Assembly (NCBI RefSeq): GCF_052324685.1
Contig: NC_135213.1
Coordinates: 41,846,200 to 41,910,199 of the forward strand
Source: Brachyhypopomus gauderio
Lineage: Eukaryota; Chordata; Actinopteri; Gymnotiformes; Hypopomidae
Direction: 5' to 3'
DNA length: 64,000 nt
Both the position numbers and the translations under genes were made by a program. The notes below the pieces were generated by a model. It saw only the letters and a program-made list of their open reading frames with translations. It ran no database searches and was not told the DNA's origin. Below, piece after piece: positions 32,470 to 45,392 of this stretch (the stretch's first letter is position 1; every line of letters begins with the position of its first letter).

Positions 32470-33052
32470 GCAGAAGCTTTTTGAAAAGATTGACGAGCCC
32501 CCAAAAGATGCTCAAACGCTCTTTCCTTATTCACTCGCTTGCTGAGCACACCCCCTACCTGAAAATAGTATTGGCACATGACTCTTACAGGTCATCCCTA
32601 GTTGATTCAAGCTGTGCTTTTTCTTTTGTAAATTCGCGTGTACACAGCAAGTTGTGTTGCATCCAATTCAATTCTCTCCACTGACCGTTCAGTCAATACC
32701 TTGTTGGCGTCTGTATTGACACCTCTACTGAGACATCAAGCTGCCTCTTTGGAGCATGTTCGCTCCCAGATCAAACTGCAGTGTCGTGGTGCCAACACAG
32801 AATAATGGACCACGTCGGACACTTTTCACTTTTGATTCTTTTTGATTCACTTTTGATGACACGCTTTTGAATACCTGATCACTTGGAATTGGTACCAGCT
32901 TGAAGTTAATAGTGAGTAGACTTATGGAGATTCATTTATTTGAATTTTCTTCTCAAGCCATTTGCAACTCAGAAGCAATGACACTTGTGCACTCATCATT
33001 GAGCTTGAGGAAGTCCAAGGAATTGATCTCTATGTTACTCTCGCTCCGCCGA

Positions 33053-33134
33053 GCTGCGATGGCCGAGAGGTTAAGGCGTTGGACTTGAAATCCAATGGGG
33101 TTTCCCCGCGCAGGTTCGACTCCTGCTTGCAGCG
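33053..33134 (+). tRNA. tRNA-Ser(TGA), unit 18
   Basis: Consensus. Anticodon 33086-33088. Confidence 0.98.
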
Positions 33135-33538
33135 TGAGTGTCTTGTTGGGCGTGTGGAAAGAGAGAGTGTGCTCTCTTCCTGCTAGCCAGTTTTAAATAT
33201 GCTTCTCATGCCATTTGCAACTTTGTGCTGCCAAACTTTAGCAGTCCTAACTGATCCTGAAATAGTCCCAGGAATTGAGTTACAAATGGCTGCTTCGTCG
33301 TTACAATGTGTTGGCATGGAAATGCAGTGGGGTCTCTTGCAGAGTAGAGGATTAACTTGCCTCTCTAATGTGATTTGTGATGAGACCTTATGCCACCAGT
33401 GGGGAGAGCTTGCACTCACAGGTGCTTCATCCAAAGATCTTCATGCAACATAGCGATGTCTTGTTTCAGGTAAAAGAAAAAGTGCCACATTCTTTCATGG
33501 CCGGTCACTGGTTGCTCCGCCTTGAGCTAAAAGAGGGT

Positions 33539-33610
33539 CTCCCCGTCGGGGAATCGAACCCCGGTCTTCCGCGTGACAGGCGGAGATACTATCCACTATA
33601 CTAACGAGGA
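33539..33610 (-). tRNA. tRNA-Asp(GTC), unit 18
   Basis: Consensus. Anticodon 33575-33577 (+ strand). The private G-to-A-type spacer changes nearby leave the T4 stop intact. Confidence 0.98.
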
Positions 33611-34373
33611 CACGTGCTGTGTCTCGCAGTGATGCTGAGTCAGGTGACGTGCACTTGTCCCCTTGATTTTAAAGTACTCTGAATCATTGTGCCTGCAAGG
33701 AGGTGGTAAAAAGAACACATTGTGGTGATATTGACTCACTGTTGCCACTCCTCTTTTACCATCATCAGTTTGTGGACTTATGATAGGAAAAACTCAAAGA
33801 ATCTTGGTGACCTACAGGTTTGATTCATCTGCCTTCCTAGTTAAGTCATGCGAACCATTTGCTGCAAAATTGGCTTTAGCTACATTGGGAATTCATTTTG
33901 TCTTCGTATTCCAGTGCATTGTACCGAACTGCAATATCCATCTTAGATCAACTGAGATTTTGCATTTCTCTCTTTCCCACATGCAAGTTCTGAATTTCTT
34001 GGCACACATTACTGCTTTGCATCTACTAAAAGCACTCCAGAGAAAGCTTCACTTCATACCTTCATGAGGTAGGTGTCGTTTGTACTTGTATTTTGGTGGT
34101 ATTTTTGTTTTTTTTTTTGTTTGTGTGCGTTGTTTGTCTACTCTTGGAACATCCTGTGATTGGTTAGGGTAGGATTAGAGTTTAATTACGTTGGCCTCAG
34201 ATTCTGGTTAATTCCAGGCTTCTTGTGCTAACCTTGTTGTTTGTTAGCTGTTGTTGGCAGTAATTAGTTGCTGCAGGTGCACTTGCCGCCATGCTCCAAG
34301 GAGTGAATTGGGGGCGGATACATTTTTTCTCCAGCTTTGTTAGTTCTTCCTCAGCCTCGCTTCTTCTTTCCTA

Positions 34374-34446
34374 GCCTCGTTAGCGCAGTAGGTAGCGCGT
34401 CAGTCTCATAATCTGAAGGTCGTGAGTTCGACCCTCACACGGGGCA
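34374..34446 (+). tRNA. Elongator tRNA-Met(CAT), unit 18
   Basis: Consensus. Anticodon 34407-34409. Confidence 0.98.
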
Positions 34447-35029
34447 GCAGAAGCTTTTTGAAAAGATTGACGAGCCCCCAAAAGATGCTCAAACGCTCTT
34501 TCCTTATTCACTCGCATGCTGAGCACACCCCCTACCTGAAAATAGTATTGGCACATGACTCTTACAGGTCATCCCTAGTTGATTCAAGCTGTGCTTTTTC
34601 TTTTGTAAATTCGCGTGTACACAGCAAGTTGTGTTGCATCCAATTCAATTCTCTCCACTGACCGTTCAGTCAATATCTTGATGGCGTCTGTATTGACACC
34701 TCTACTGAGACATCAAGCTGCCTCTTTGGAGCATGTTCGCTCCCAGATCAAACTGCAGTGTCGTGGTGCCAACACAGAATAATGGACCACGTCGGACACT
34801 TTTCACTTTTGATTCTTTTTGATTCACTTTTGATGACACGCTTTTGAATACCTGATCACCTGGAATTGGTACCAGCTTGAAGTTAATAGTGAGTAGACTT
34901 ATGGAGATTCATTTATTTGAATTTTCTTCTCAAGCCATTTGCAACTCAGAAGCAATGACACTTGTGCACTCATCATTGAGCTTGAGGAAGTCCAAGGAAT
35001 TGATCTCTATGTTACTCTCGCTCCGCCGA

Positions 35030-35111
35030 GCTGCGATGGCCGAGAGGTTAAGGCGTTGGACTTGAAATCCAATGGGGTTTCCCCGCGCAGGTTCGACTCC
35101 TGCTTGCAGCG
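35030..35111 (+). tRNA. tRNA-Ser(TGA), unit 19
   Basis: Consensus. Anticodon 35063-35065. Confidence 0.98.
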
Positions 35112-35515
35112 TGAGTGTCTTGTTGGGCGTGTGGAAAGAGAGAGTGTGCTCTCTTCCTGCTAGCCAGTTTTAAATATGCTTCTCATGCCATTTGCAACTT
35201 TGTGCTGCCAAACTTTAGCAGTCCTAACTGATCCTGAAATAGTCCCAGGAATTGAGTTACAAATGGCTGCTTCGTCGTTACAATGTGTTGGCATGGAAAT
35301 GCAGTGGGGTCTCTTGCAGCGTAGAGGATTAACTTGCCTCTCTAATGTGATTTGTGATGAGACCTTATGCCACCAGTGGGGAGAGCTCGCACTCACAGGT
35401 GCTTCATCCAAAGATCTTCATGCAACATAGCGATGTCTTGTTTCAGGTAAAAGAAAAAGTGCCACATTCTTTCATGGCCGGTCACTGGTTGCTCCGCCTT
35501 GCGCTAAAAGAGGGT

Positions 35516-35587
35516 CTCCCCGTCGGGGAATCGAACCCCGGTCTTCCGCGTGACAGGCGGAGATACTATCCACTATACTAACGAGGA
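35516..35587 (-). tRNA. tRNA-Asp(GTC), unit 19
   Basis: Consensus. Anticodon 35552-35554 (+ strand). Confidence 0.98.
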
Positions 35588-36350
35588 CACGTGCTGTGTC
35601 TCGCAGTGATGCTGAGTCAGGTGACGTGCACTTGTCCCCTTGATTTTAAAGTACTCTGAATCATTGTGCCTGCAAGGAGGTGGTAAAAAGAACACATTGT
35701 GGTGATATTGACTCACTGTTGCCACTCCTCTTTTACCATCGTCAGTTTGTGGACTTATGATAGGAAAAACTCAAAGAATCTTGGTGACCTACAGGTTTGA
35801 TTCATCTGCCTTCCTAGTTAAGTCATGCAAACCATTTGCTGCAAAATTGGCTTTAGCTACATTGGCAATTCATTTTGTCTTTGTATTCCAGTGCATTGTA
35901 CCGAACTGCAATATCCATCTTAGATCAACTGAGATTTTGCATTTCTCTCTTTCCCACATGCAAGTTCTGAATTTCTTGGCACACATTACTGCTTTGCATC
36001 TACTAAAAGCACTCCAGAGAAAGCTTCACTTCATACCTTCATGAGGTAGGTGTCGTTTGTCCTTGTATTTTGGTGGTATTTTTGTTTTTTTTTTTGTTTG
36101 TGTGCGTTGTTTGTCTACTCTTGGAACATCCTGTGATTGGTTAGGGTAGGATTAGAGTTTAATTACGTTGGCCTCAGATTCTGGTTAATTCCAGGCTTCT
36201 TGTGCTAACCTTGTTGTTTGTTAGCTGTTGTTGGCAGTAATTAGTTGCTGCAGGTGCACTTGCCGCCATGCTCCAAGGAGTGAATTGGGGGCGGATACAT
36301 TTTTTCTCCAGCTTTGTTAGTTCTTCCTCAGCCTCGCTTCTTCTTTCCTA

Positions 36351-36423
36351 GCCTCGTTAGCGCAGTAGGTAGCGCGTCAGTCTCATAATCTGAAGGTCGT
36401 GAGTTCGACCCTCACACGGGGCA
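36351..36423 (+). tRNA. Elongator tRNA-Met(CAT), unit 19
   Basis: Consensus. Anticodon 36384-36386. Confidence 0.98.
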
Positions 36424-37006
36424 GCAGAAGCTTTTTGAAAAGATTGACGAGCCCCCAAAAGATGCTCAAACGCTCTTTCCTTATTCACTCGCATGCTGAG
36501 CACACCCCCTACCTGAAAATAGTATTGGCACATGACTCTTACAGGTCATCCCTAGTTGATTCAAGCTGTGCTTTTTCTTTTGTAAATTCGCGTGTACACA
36601 GCAAGTTGTGTTGCATCCAATTCAATTCTCTCCACTGACCGTTCAGTCAATATCTTGATGGCGTCTGTATTGACACCTCTACTGAGACATCAAGCTGCCT
36701 CTTTGGAGCATGTTCGCTCCCAGATCAAACTGCAGTGTCGTGGTGCCAACACAGAATAATGGACCACGTCGGACACTTTTCACTTTTGATTCTTTTTGAT
36801 TCACTTTTGATGACACGCTTTTGAATACCTGATCACCTGGAATTGGTACCAGCTTGAAGTTAATAGTGAGTAGACTTATGGAGATTCATTTATTTGAATT
36901 TTCTTCTCAAGCCATTTGCAACTCAGAAGCAATGACACTTGTGCACTCATCATTGAGCTTGAGGAAGTCCAAGGAATTGATCTCTATGTTACTCTCGCTC
37001 CGCCGA

Positions 37007-37088
37007 GCTGCGAAGGCCGAGAGGTTAAGGCGTTGGACTTGAAATCCAATGGGGTTTCCCCGCGCAGGTTCGACTCCTGCTTGCAGCG
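37007..37088 (+). tRNA. tRNA-Ser(TGA), unit 20, U8A, possibly impaired
   Basis: A at 37014 replaces U8, as in unit 13, 13835 bp (seven units) to the left. Anticodon 37040-37042. Confidence 0.94.
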
Positions 37089-37492
37089 TGAGTGTCTTGT
37101 TGGGCGTGTGGAAAGAGAGAGTGTGCTCTCTTCCTGCTAGCCAGTTTTAAATATGCTTCTCATGCCATTTGCAACTTTGTGCTGCCAAACTTTAGCAGTC
37201 CTAACTGATCCTGAAATAGTCCCAGGAATTGAGTTACAAATGGCTGCTTCGTCGTTACAATGTGTTGGCATGGAAATGCAGTGGGGTCTCTTGCAGCGTA
37301 GAGGATTAACTTGCCTCTCTAATGTGATTTGTGATGAGACCTTATGCCACCAGTGGGGAGAGCTCGCACTCACAGGTGCTTCATCCAAAGATCTTCATGC
37401 AACATAGCGATGTCTTGTTTCAGGTAAAAGAAAAAGTGCCACATTCTTTCATGGCCGGTCACTGGTTGCTCCGCCTTGCGCTAAAAGAGGGT

Positions 37493-37564
37493 CTCCCCGT
37501 CGGGGAATCGAACCCCGGTCTTCCGCGTGACAGGCGGAGATACTATCCACTATACTAACGAGGA
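37493..37564 (-). tRNA. tRNA-Asp(GTC), unit 20
   Basis: Consensus. Anticodon 37529-37531 (+ strand). Confidence 0.98.
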
Positions 37565-38325
37565 CACGTGCTGTGTCTCGCAGTGATGCTGAGTCAGGTG
37601 ACGTGCACTTGTCCCCTTGATTTTAAAGTACTCTGAATCATTGTGCCTGCAAGGAGGTGGTAAAAAGAACACATTGTGGTGATATTGACTCACTGTTGCC
37701 ACTCCTCTTTTACCATCGTCAGTTTGTGGACTTATGATAGGAAAAACTCAAAGAATCTTGGTGACCTACAAGTTTGATTCATCTGCCTTCCTAGTTAAGT
37801 CATGCAAACCATTTGCTGCAAAATTGGCTTTAGCTACATTGGCAATTCATTTTGTCTTCGTATTCCAGTGCATTGTACCGAACTGCAATATCCATCTTAG
37901 ATCAACTGAGATTTTGCATTTCTCTCTTTCCCACATGCAAGTTCTGAATTTCTTGGCACACATTACTGCTTTGCATCTACTAAAAGCACTCCAGAGAAAG
38001 CTTCACTTCATACCTTCATGAGGTAGCTGTCGTTTGTACTTGTATTTTGGTGGTATTTTTGTTTTTTTTTGTTTGTGTGCGTTGTTTGTCTACTCTTGGA
38101 ACATCCTGTGATTGGTTAGGGTAGGATTAGAGTTTAATTACGTTGGCCTCAGATTCTGGTTAATTCCAGGCTTCTTGTGCTAACCTTGTTGTTTGTTAGC
38201 TGTTGTTGGCAGTAATTAGTTGCTGCAGGTGCACTTGCCGCCATGCTCCAAGGAGTGAATTGGGGGCGGATACATTTTTTCTCCAGCTTTGTTAGTTCTT
38301 CCTCAGCCTCGCTTCTTCTTTCCTA

Positions 38326-38398
38326 GCCTCGTTAGCGCAGTAGGTAGCGCGTCAGTCTCATAATCTGAAGGTCGTGAGTTCGACCCTCACACGGGGCA
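38326..38398 (+). tRNA. Elongator tRNA-Met(CAT), unit 20
   Basis: Consensus. Anticodon 38359-38361. Confidence 0.98.
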
Positions 38399-38981
38399 GC
38401 AGAAGCTTTTTGAAAAGATTGACGAGCCCCCAAAAGATGCTCAAACGCTCTTTCCTTATTCACTCGCATGCTGAGCACACCCCCTACCTGAAAATAGTAT
38501 TGGCACATGACTCTTACAGGTCATCCCTAGTTGATTCAAGCTGTGCTTTTTCTTTTGTAAATTCGCGTGTACACAGCAAGTTGTGTTGCATCCAATTCAA
38601 TTCTCTCCACTGACCGTTCAGTCAATATCTTGATGGCGTCTGTATTGACACCTCTACTGAGACATCAAGCTGCCTCTTTGGAGCATGTTCGCTCCCAGAT
38701 CAAACTGCAGTGTCGTGGTGCCAACACAGAATAATGGACCACGTCGGACACTTTTCACTTTTGATTCTTTTTGATTCACTTTTGATGACACGCTTTTGAA
38801 TACCTGATCACCTGGAATTGGTACCAGCTTGAAGTTAATAGTGAGTAGACTTATGGAGATTCATTTATTTGAATTTTCTTCTCAAGCCATTTGCAACTCA
38901 GAAGCAATGACACTTGTGCACTCATCATTGAGCTTGAGGAAGTCCAAGGAATTGATCTCTATGTTACTCTCGCTCCGCCGA

Positions 38982-39063
38982 GCTGCGATGGCCGAGAGGT
39001 TAAGGCGTTGGACTTGAAATCCAATGGGGTTTCCCCGCGCAGGTTCGACTCCTGCTTGCAGCG
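38982..39063 (+). tRNA. tRNA-Ser(TGA), unit 21
   Basis: Consensus. Anticodon 39015-39017. Confidence 0.98.
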
Positions 39064-39467
39064 TGAGTGTCTTGTTGGGCGTGTGGAAAGAGAGAGTGTG
39101 CTCTCTTCCTGCTAGCCAGTTTTAAATATGCTTCTCATGCCATTTGCAACTTTGTGCTGCCAAACTTTAGCAGTCCTAACTGATCCTGAAATAGTCCCAG
39201 GAATTGAGTTACAAATGGCTGCTTCGTCGTTACAATGTGTTGGCATGGAAATGCAGTGGGGTCTCTTGCAGCGTAGAGGATTAACTTGCCTCTCTAATGT
39301 GATTTGTGATGAGACCTTATGCCACCAGTGGGGAGAGCTCGCACTCACAGGTGCTTCATCCAAAGATCTTCATGCAACATAGCGATGTCTTGTTTCAGGT
39401 AAAAGAAAAAGTGCCACATTCTTTCATGGCCGGTCACTGGTTGCTCCGCCTTGCGCTAAAAGAGGGT

Positions 39468-39539
39468 CTCCCCGTCGGGGAATCGAACCCCGGTCTTCCG
39501 CGTGACAGGCGGAGATACTATCCACTATACTAACGAGGA
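39468..39539 (-). tRNA. tRNA-Asp(GTC), unit 21
   Basis: Consensus. Anticodon 39504-39506 (+ strand). Confidence 0.98.
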
Positions 39540-40300
39540 CACGTGCTGTGTCTCGCAGTGATGCTGAGTCAGGTGACGTGCACTTGTCCCCTTGATTTTA
39601 AAGTACTCTGAATCATTGTGCCTGCAAGGAGGTGGTAAAAAGAACACATTGTGGTGATATTGACTCACTGTTGCCACTCCTCTTTTACCATCGTCAGTTT
39701 GTGGACTTATGATAGGAAAAACTCAAAGAATCTTGGTGACCTACAAGTTTGATTCATCTGCCTTCCTAGTTAAGTCATGCAAACCATTTGCTGCAAAATT
39801 GGCTTTAGCTACATTGGCAATTCATTTTGTCTTCGTATTCCAGTGCATTGTACCGAACTGCAATATCCATCTTAGATCAACTGAGATTTTGCATTTCTCT
39901 CTTTCCCACATGCAAGTTCTGAATTTCTTGGCACACATTACTGCTTTGCATCTACTAAAAGCACTCCAGAGAAAGCTTCACTTCATACCTTCATGAGGTA
40001 GCTGTCGTTTGTACTTGTATTTTGGTGGTATTTTTGTTTTTTTTTGTTTGTGTGCGTTGTTTGTCTACTCTTGGAACATCCTGTGATTGGTTAGGGTAGG
40101 ATTAGAGTTTAATTACGTTGGCCTCAGATTCTGGTTAATTCCAGGCTTCTTGTGCTAACCTTGTTGTTTGTTAGCTGTTGTTGGCAGTAATTAGTTGCTG
40201 CAGGTGCACTTGCCGCCATGCTCCAAGGAGTGAATTGGGGGCGGATACATTTTTTCTCCAGCTTTGTTAGTTCTTCCTCAGCCTCGCTTCTTCTTTCCTA

Positions 40301-40373
40301 GCCTCGTTAGCGCAGTAGGTAGCGCGTCAGTCTCATAATCTGAAGGTCGTGAGTTCGACCCTCACACGGGGCA
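40301..40373 (+). tRNA. Elongator tRNA-Met(CAT), unit 21
   Basis: Consensus. Anticodon 40334-40336. Confidence 0.98.
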
Positions 40374-40956
40374 GCAGAAGCTTTTTGAAAAGATTGACGA
40401 GCCCCCAAAAGATGCTCAAACGCTCTTTCCTTATTCACTCGCATGCTGAGCACACCCCCTACCTGAAAATAGTATTGGCACATGACTCTTACAGGTCATC
40501 CCTAGTTGATTCAAGCTGTGCTTTTTCTTTTGTAAATTCGCGTGTACACAGCAAGTTGTGTTGCATCCAATTCAATTCTCTCCACTGACCGTTCAGTCAA
40601 TATCTTGATGGCGTCTGTATTGACACCTCTACTGAGACATCAAGCTGCCTCTTTGGAGCATGTTCGCTCCCAGATCAAACTGCAGTGTCGTGGTGCCAAC
40701 ACAGAATAATGGACCACGTCGGACACTTTTCACTTTTGATTCTTTTTGATTCACTTTTGATGACACGCTTTTGAATACCTGATCACCTGGAATTGGTACC
40801 AGCTTGAAGTTAATAGTGAGTAGACTTATGGAGATTCATTTATTTGAATTTTCTTCTCAAGCCATTTGCAACTCAGAAGCAATGACACTTGTGCACTCAT
40901 CATTGAGCTTGAGGAAGTCCAAGGAATTGATCTCTATGTTACTCTCGCTCCGCCGA

Positions 40957-41038
40957 GCTGCGATGGCCGAGAGGTTAAGGCGTTGGACTTGAAATCCAAT
41001 GGGGTTTCCCCGCGCAGGTTCGACTCCTGCTTGCAGCG
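40957..41038 (+). tRNA. tRNA-Ser(TGA), unit 22
   Basis: Consensus. Anticodon 40990-40992. Confidence 0.98.
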
Positions 41039-41442
41039 TGAGTGTCTTGTTGGGCGTGTGGAAAGAGAGAGTGTGCTCTCTTCCTGCTAGCCAGTTTTAA
41101 ATATGCTTCTCATGCCATTTGCAACTTTGTGCTGCCAAACTTTAGCAGTCCTAACTGATCCTGAAATAGTCCCAGGAATTGAGTTACAAATGGCTGCTTC
41201 GTCGTTACAATGTGTTGGCATGGAAATGCAGTGGGGTCTCTTGCAGCGTAGAGGATTAACTTGCCTCTCTAATGTGATTTGTGATGAGACCTTATGCCAC
41301 CAGTGGGGAGAGCTCGCACTCACAGGTGCTTCATCCAAAGATCTTCATGCAACATAGCGATGTCTTGTTTCAGGTAAAAGAAAAAGTGCCACATTCTTTC
41401 ATGGCCGGTCACTGGTTGCTCCGCCTTGCGCTAAAAGAGGGT

Positions 41443-41514
41443 CTCCCCGTCGGGGAATCGAACCCCGGTCTTCCGCGTGACAGGCGGAGATACTATCCAC
41501 TATACTAACGAGGA
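41443..41514 (-). tRNA. tRNA-Asp(GTC), unit 22
   Basis: Consensus. Anticodon 41479-41481 (+ strand). Confidence 0.98.
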
Positions 41515-42275
41515 CACGTGCTGTGTCTCGCAGTGATGCTGAGTCAGGTGACGTGCACTTGTCCCCTTGATTTTAAAGTACTCTGAATCATTGTGCCTGC
41601 AAGGAGGTGGTAAAAAGAACACATTGTGGTGATATTGACTCACTGTTGCCACTCCTCTTTTACCATCGTCAGTTTGTGGACTTATGATAGGAAAAACTCA
41701 AAGAATCTTGGTGACCTACAAGTTTGATTCATCTGCCTTCCTAGTTAAGTCATGCAAACCATTTGCTGCAAAATTGGCTTTAGCTACATTGGCAATTCAT
41801 TTTGTCTTCGTATTCCAGTGCATTGTACCGAACTGCAATATCCATCTTAGATCAACTGAGATTTTGCATTTCTCTCTTTCCCACATGCAAGTTCTGAATT
41901 TCTTGGCACACATTACTGCTTTGCATCTACTAAAAGCACTCCAGAGAAAGCTTCACTTCATACCTTCATGAGGTAGCTGTCGTTTGTACTTGTATTTTGG
42001 TGGTATTTTTGTTTTTTTTTGTTTGTGTGCGTTGTTTGTCTACTCTTGGAACATCCTGTGATTGGTTAGGGTAGGATTAGAGTTTAATTACGTTGGCCTC
42101 AGATTCTGGTTAATTCCAGGCTTCTTGTGCTAACCTTGTTGTTTGTTAGCTGTTGTTGGCAGTAATTAGTTGCTGCAGGTGCACTTGCCGCCATGCTCCA
42201 AGGAGTGAATTGGGGGCGGATACATTTTTTCTCCAGCTTTGTTAGTTCTTCCTCAGCCTCGCTTCTTCTTTCCTA

Positions 42276-42348
42276 GCCTCGTTAGCGCAGTAGGTAGCGC
42301 GTCAGTCTCATAATCTGAAGGTCGTGAGTTCGACCCTCACACGGGGCA
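42276..42348 (+). tRNA. Elongator tRNA-Met(CAT), unit 22
   Basis: Consensus. Anticodon 42309-42311. Confidence 0.98.
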
Positions 42349-42931
42349 GCAGAAGCTTTTTGAAAAGATTGACGAGCCCCCAAAAGATGCTCAAACGCTC
42401 TTTCCTTATTCACTCGCATGCTGAGCACACCCCCTACCTGAAAATAGTATTGGCACATGACTCTTACAGGTCATCCCTAGTTGATTCAAGCTGTGCTTTT
42501 TCTTTTGTAAATTCGCGTGTACACAGCAAGTTGTGTTGCATCCAATTCAATTCTCTCCACTGACCGTTCAGTCAATATCTTGATGGCGTCTGTATTGACA
42601 CCTCTACTGAGACATCAAGCTGCCTCTTTGGAGCATGTTCGCTCCCAGATCAAACTGCAGTGTCGTGGTGCCAACACAGAATAATGGACCACGTCGGACA
42701 CTTTTCACTTTTGATTCTTTTTGATTCACTTTTGATGACACGCTTTTGAATACCTGATCACCTGGAATTGGTACCAGCTTGAAGTTAATAGTGAGTAGAC
42801 TTATGGAGATTCATTTATTTGAATTTTCTTCTCAAGCCATTTGCAACTCAGAAGCAATGACACTTGTGCACTCATCATTGAGCTTGAGGAAGTCCAAGGA
42901 ATTGATCTCTATGTTACTCTCGCTCCGCCGA

Positions 42932-43013
42932 GCTGCGATGGCCGAGAGGTTAAGGCGTTGGACTTGAAATCCAATGGGGTTTCCCCGCGCAGGTTCGACT
43001 CCTGCTTGCAGCG
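42932..43013 (+). tRNA. tRNA-Ser(TGA), unit 23
   Basis: Consensus. Anticodon 42965-42967. Confidence 0.98.
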
Positions 43014-43417
43014 TGAGTGTCTTGTTGGGCGTGTGGAAAGAGAGAGTGTGCTCTCTTCCTGCTAGCCAGTTTTAAATATGCTTCTCATGCCATTTGCAAC
43101 TTTGTGCTGCCAAACTTTAGCAGTCCTAACTGATCCTGAAATAGTCCCAGGAATTGAGTTACAAATGGCTGCTTCGTCGTTACAATGTGTTGGCATGGAA
43201 ATGCAGTGGGGTCTCTTGCAGCGTAGAGGATTAACTTGCCTCTCTAATGTGATTTGTGATGAGACCTTATGCCACCAGTGGGGAGAGCTCGCACTCACAG
43301 GTGCTTCATCCAAAGATCTTCATGCAACATAGCGATGTCTTGTTTCAGGTAAAAGAAAAAGTGCCACATTCTTTCATGGCCGGTCACTGGTTGCTCCGCC
43401 TTGCGCTAAAAGAGGGT

Positions 43418-43489
43418 CTCCCCGTCGGGGAATCGAACCCCGGTCTTCCGCGTGACAGGCGGAGATACTATCCACTATACTAACGAGGA
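43418..43489 (-). tRNA. tRNA-Asp(GTC), unit 23
   Basis: Consensus. Anticodon 43454-43456 (+ strand). Confidence 0.98.
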
Positions 43490-44250
43490 CACGTGCTGTG
43501 TCTCGCAGTGATGCTGAGTCAGGTGACGTGCACTTGTCCCCTTGATTTTAAAGTACTCTGAATCATTGTGCCTGCAAGGAGGTGGTAAAAAGAACACATT
43601 GTGGTGATATTGACTCACTGTTGCCACTCCTCTTTTACCATCGTCAGTTTGTGGACTTATGATAGGAAAAACTCAAAGAATCTTGGTGACCTACAAGTTT
43701 GATTCATCTGCCTTCCTAGTTAAGTCATGCAAACCATTTGCTGCAAAATTGGCTTTAGCTACATTGGCAATTCATTTTGTCTTCGTATTCCAGTGCATTG
43801 TACCGAACTGCAATATCCATCTTAGATCAACTGAGATTTTGCATTTCTCTCTTTCCCACATGCAAGTTCTGAATTTCTTGGCACACATTACTGCTTTGCA
43901 TCTACTAAAAGCACTCCAGAGAAAGCTTCACTTCATACCTTCATGAGGTAGCTGTCGTTTGTACTTGTATTTTGGTGGTATTTTTGTTTTTTTTTGTTTG
44001 TGTGCGTTGTTTGTCTACTCTTGGAACATCCTGTGATTGGTTAGGGTAGGATTAGAGTTTAATTACGTTGGCCTCAGATTCTGGTTAATTCCAGGCTTCT
44101 TGTGCTAACCTTGTTGTTTGTTAGCTGTTGTTGGCAGTAATTAGTTGCTGCAGGTGCACTTGCCGCCATGCTCCAAGGAGTGAATTGGGGGCGGATACAT
44201 TTTTTCTCCAGCTTTGTTAGTTCTTCCTCAGCCTCGCTTCTTCTTTCCTA

Positions 44251-44323
44251 GCCTCGTTAGCGCAGTAGGTAGCGCGTCAGTCTCATAATCTGAAGGTCGT
44301 GAGTTCGACCCTCACACGGGGCA
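44251..44323 (+). tRNA. Elongator tRNA-Met(CAT), unit 23
   Basis: Consensus. Anticodon 44284-44286. Confidence 0.98.
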
Positions 44324-44906
44324 GCAGAAGCTTTTTGAAAAGATTGACGAGCCCCCAAAAGATGCTCAAACGCTCTTTCCTTATTCACTCGCATGCTGAG
44401 CACACCCCCTACCTGAAAATAGTATTGGCACATGACTCTTACAGGTCATCCCTAGTTGATTCAAGCTGTGCTTTTTCTTTTGTAAATTCGCGTGTACACA
44501 GCAAGTTGTGTTGCATCCAATTCAATTCTCTCCACTGACCGTTCAGTCAATATCTTGATGGCGTCTGTATTGACACCTCTACTGAGACATCAAGCTGCCT
44601 CTTTGGAGCATGTTCGCTCCCAGATCAAACTGCAGTGTCGTGGTGCCAACACAGAATAATGGACCACGTCGGACACTTTTCACTTTTGATTCTTTTTGAT
44701 TCACTTTTGATGACACGCTTTTGAATACCTGATCACCTGGAATTGGTACCAGCTTGAAGTTAATAGTGAGTAGACTTATGGAGATTCATTTATTTGAATT
44801 TTCTTCTCAAGCCATTTGCAACTCAGAAGCAATGACACTTGTGCACTCATCATTGAGCTTGAGGAAGTCCAAGGAATTGATCTCTATGTTACTCTCGCTC
44901 CGCCGA

Positions 44907-44988
44907 GCTGCGATGGCCGAGAGGTTAAGGCGTTGGACTTGAAATCCAATGGGGTTTCCCCGCGCAGGTTCGACTCCTGCTTGCAGCG
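44907..44988 (+). tRNA. tRNA-Ser(TGA), unit 24
   Basis: Consensus. Anticodon 44940-44942. Confidence 0.98.
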
Positions 44989-45392
44989 TGAGTGTCTTGT
45001 TGGGCGTGTGGAAAGAGAGAGTGTGCTCTCTTCCTGCTAGCCAGTTTTAAATATGCTTCTCATGCCATTTGCAACTTTGTGCTGCCAAACTTTAGCAGTC
45101 CTAACTGATCCTGAAATAGTCCCAGGAATTGAGTTACAAATGGCTGCTTCGTCGTTACAATGTGTTGGCATGGAAATGCAGTGGGGTCTCTTGCAGCGTA
45201 GAGGATTAACTTGCCTCTCTAATGTGATTTGTGATGAGACCTTATGCCACCAGTGGGGAGAGCTCGCACTCACAGGTGCTTCATCCAAAGATCTTCATGC
45301 AACATAGCGATGTCTTGTTTCAGGTAAAAGAAAAAGTGCCACATTCTTTCATGGCCGGTCACTGGTTGCTCCGCCTTGCGCTAAAAGAGGGT

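Larger units (their letters stand above)
31075..33052. repeat. Unit 17 (1978 bp)
   Basis: Starts in the unit 16 haplotype (TGTCATGG) but ends with TGTATTTTGG, 12 T, CCTTGTTGG and CACTTGG, like the spacers leading into type X units. A mosaic. Confidence 0.97.
33053..35029. repeat. Unit 18 (1977 bp)
   Basis: The unit with most private spacer changes: GAGTAGAGG near 33342, CTTGAGCT near 33524, CATCATCAG near 33763 and TTGGGAATTC near 33886. The genes are untouched. Confidence 0.97.
35030..37006. repeat. Unit 19 (1977 bp)
   Basis: Right half matches unit 12 (GTCCTTG near 36060, 11 T, CAATATC near 36650) and leads into a U8A Ser gene, exactly as unit 12 leads into unit 13. Confidence 0.97.
37007..38981. 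repeat. Unit 20 (1975 bp)
   Basis: First of seven consecutive 1975-bp units with a 9-base T-run. It differs from units 21-26 only at tRNA-Ser position 8, as far as I can see. Confidence 0.97.
38982..40956. repeat. Unit 21 (1975 bp), homogeneous block
   Basis: Same alleles as units 22-26 at every variable site checked: CTCGC, ACAAGTTTG, CAAACC, TCTTCG, GTAGCTG, 9 T and CAATATC. Confidence 0.97.
40957..42931. repeat. Unit 22 (1975 bp), homogeneous block
   Basis: No difference from unit 21 seen. Confidence 0.97.
42932..44906. repeat. Unit 23 (1975 bp), homogeneous block
   Basis: No difference from unit 21 seen. Confidence 0.97.
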
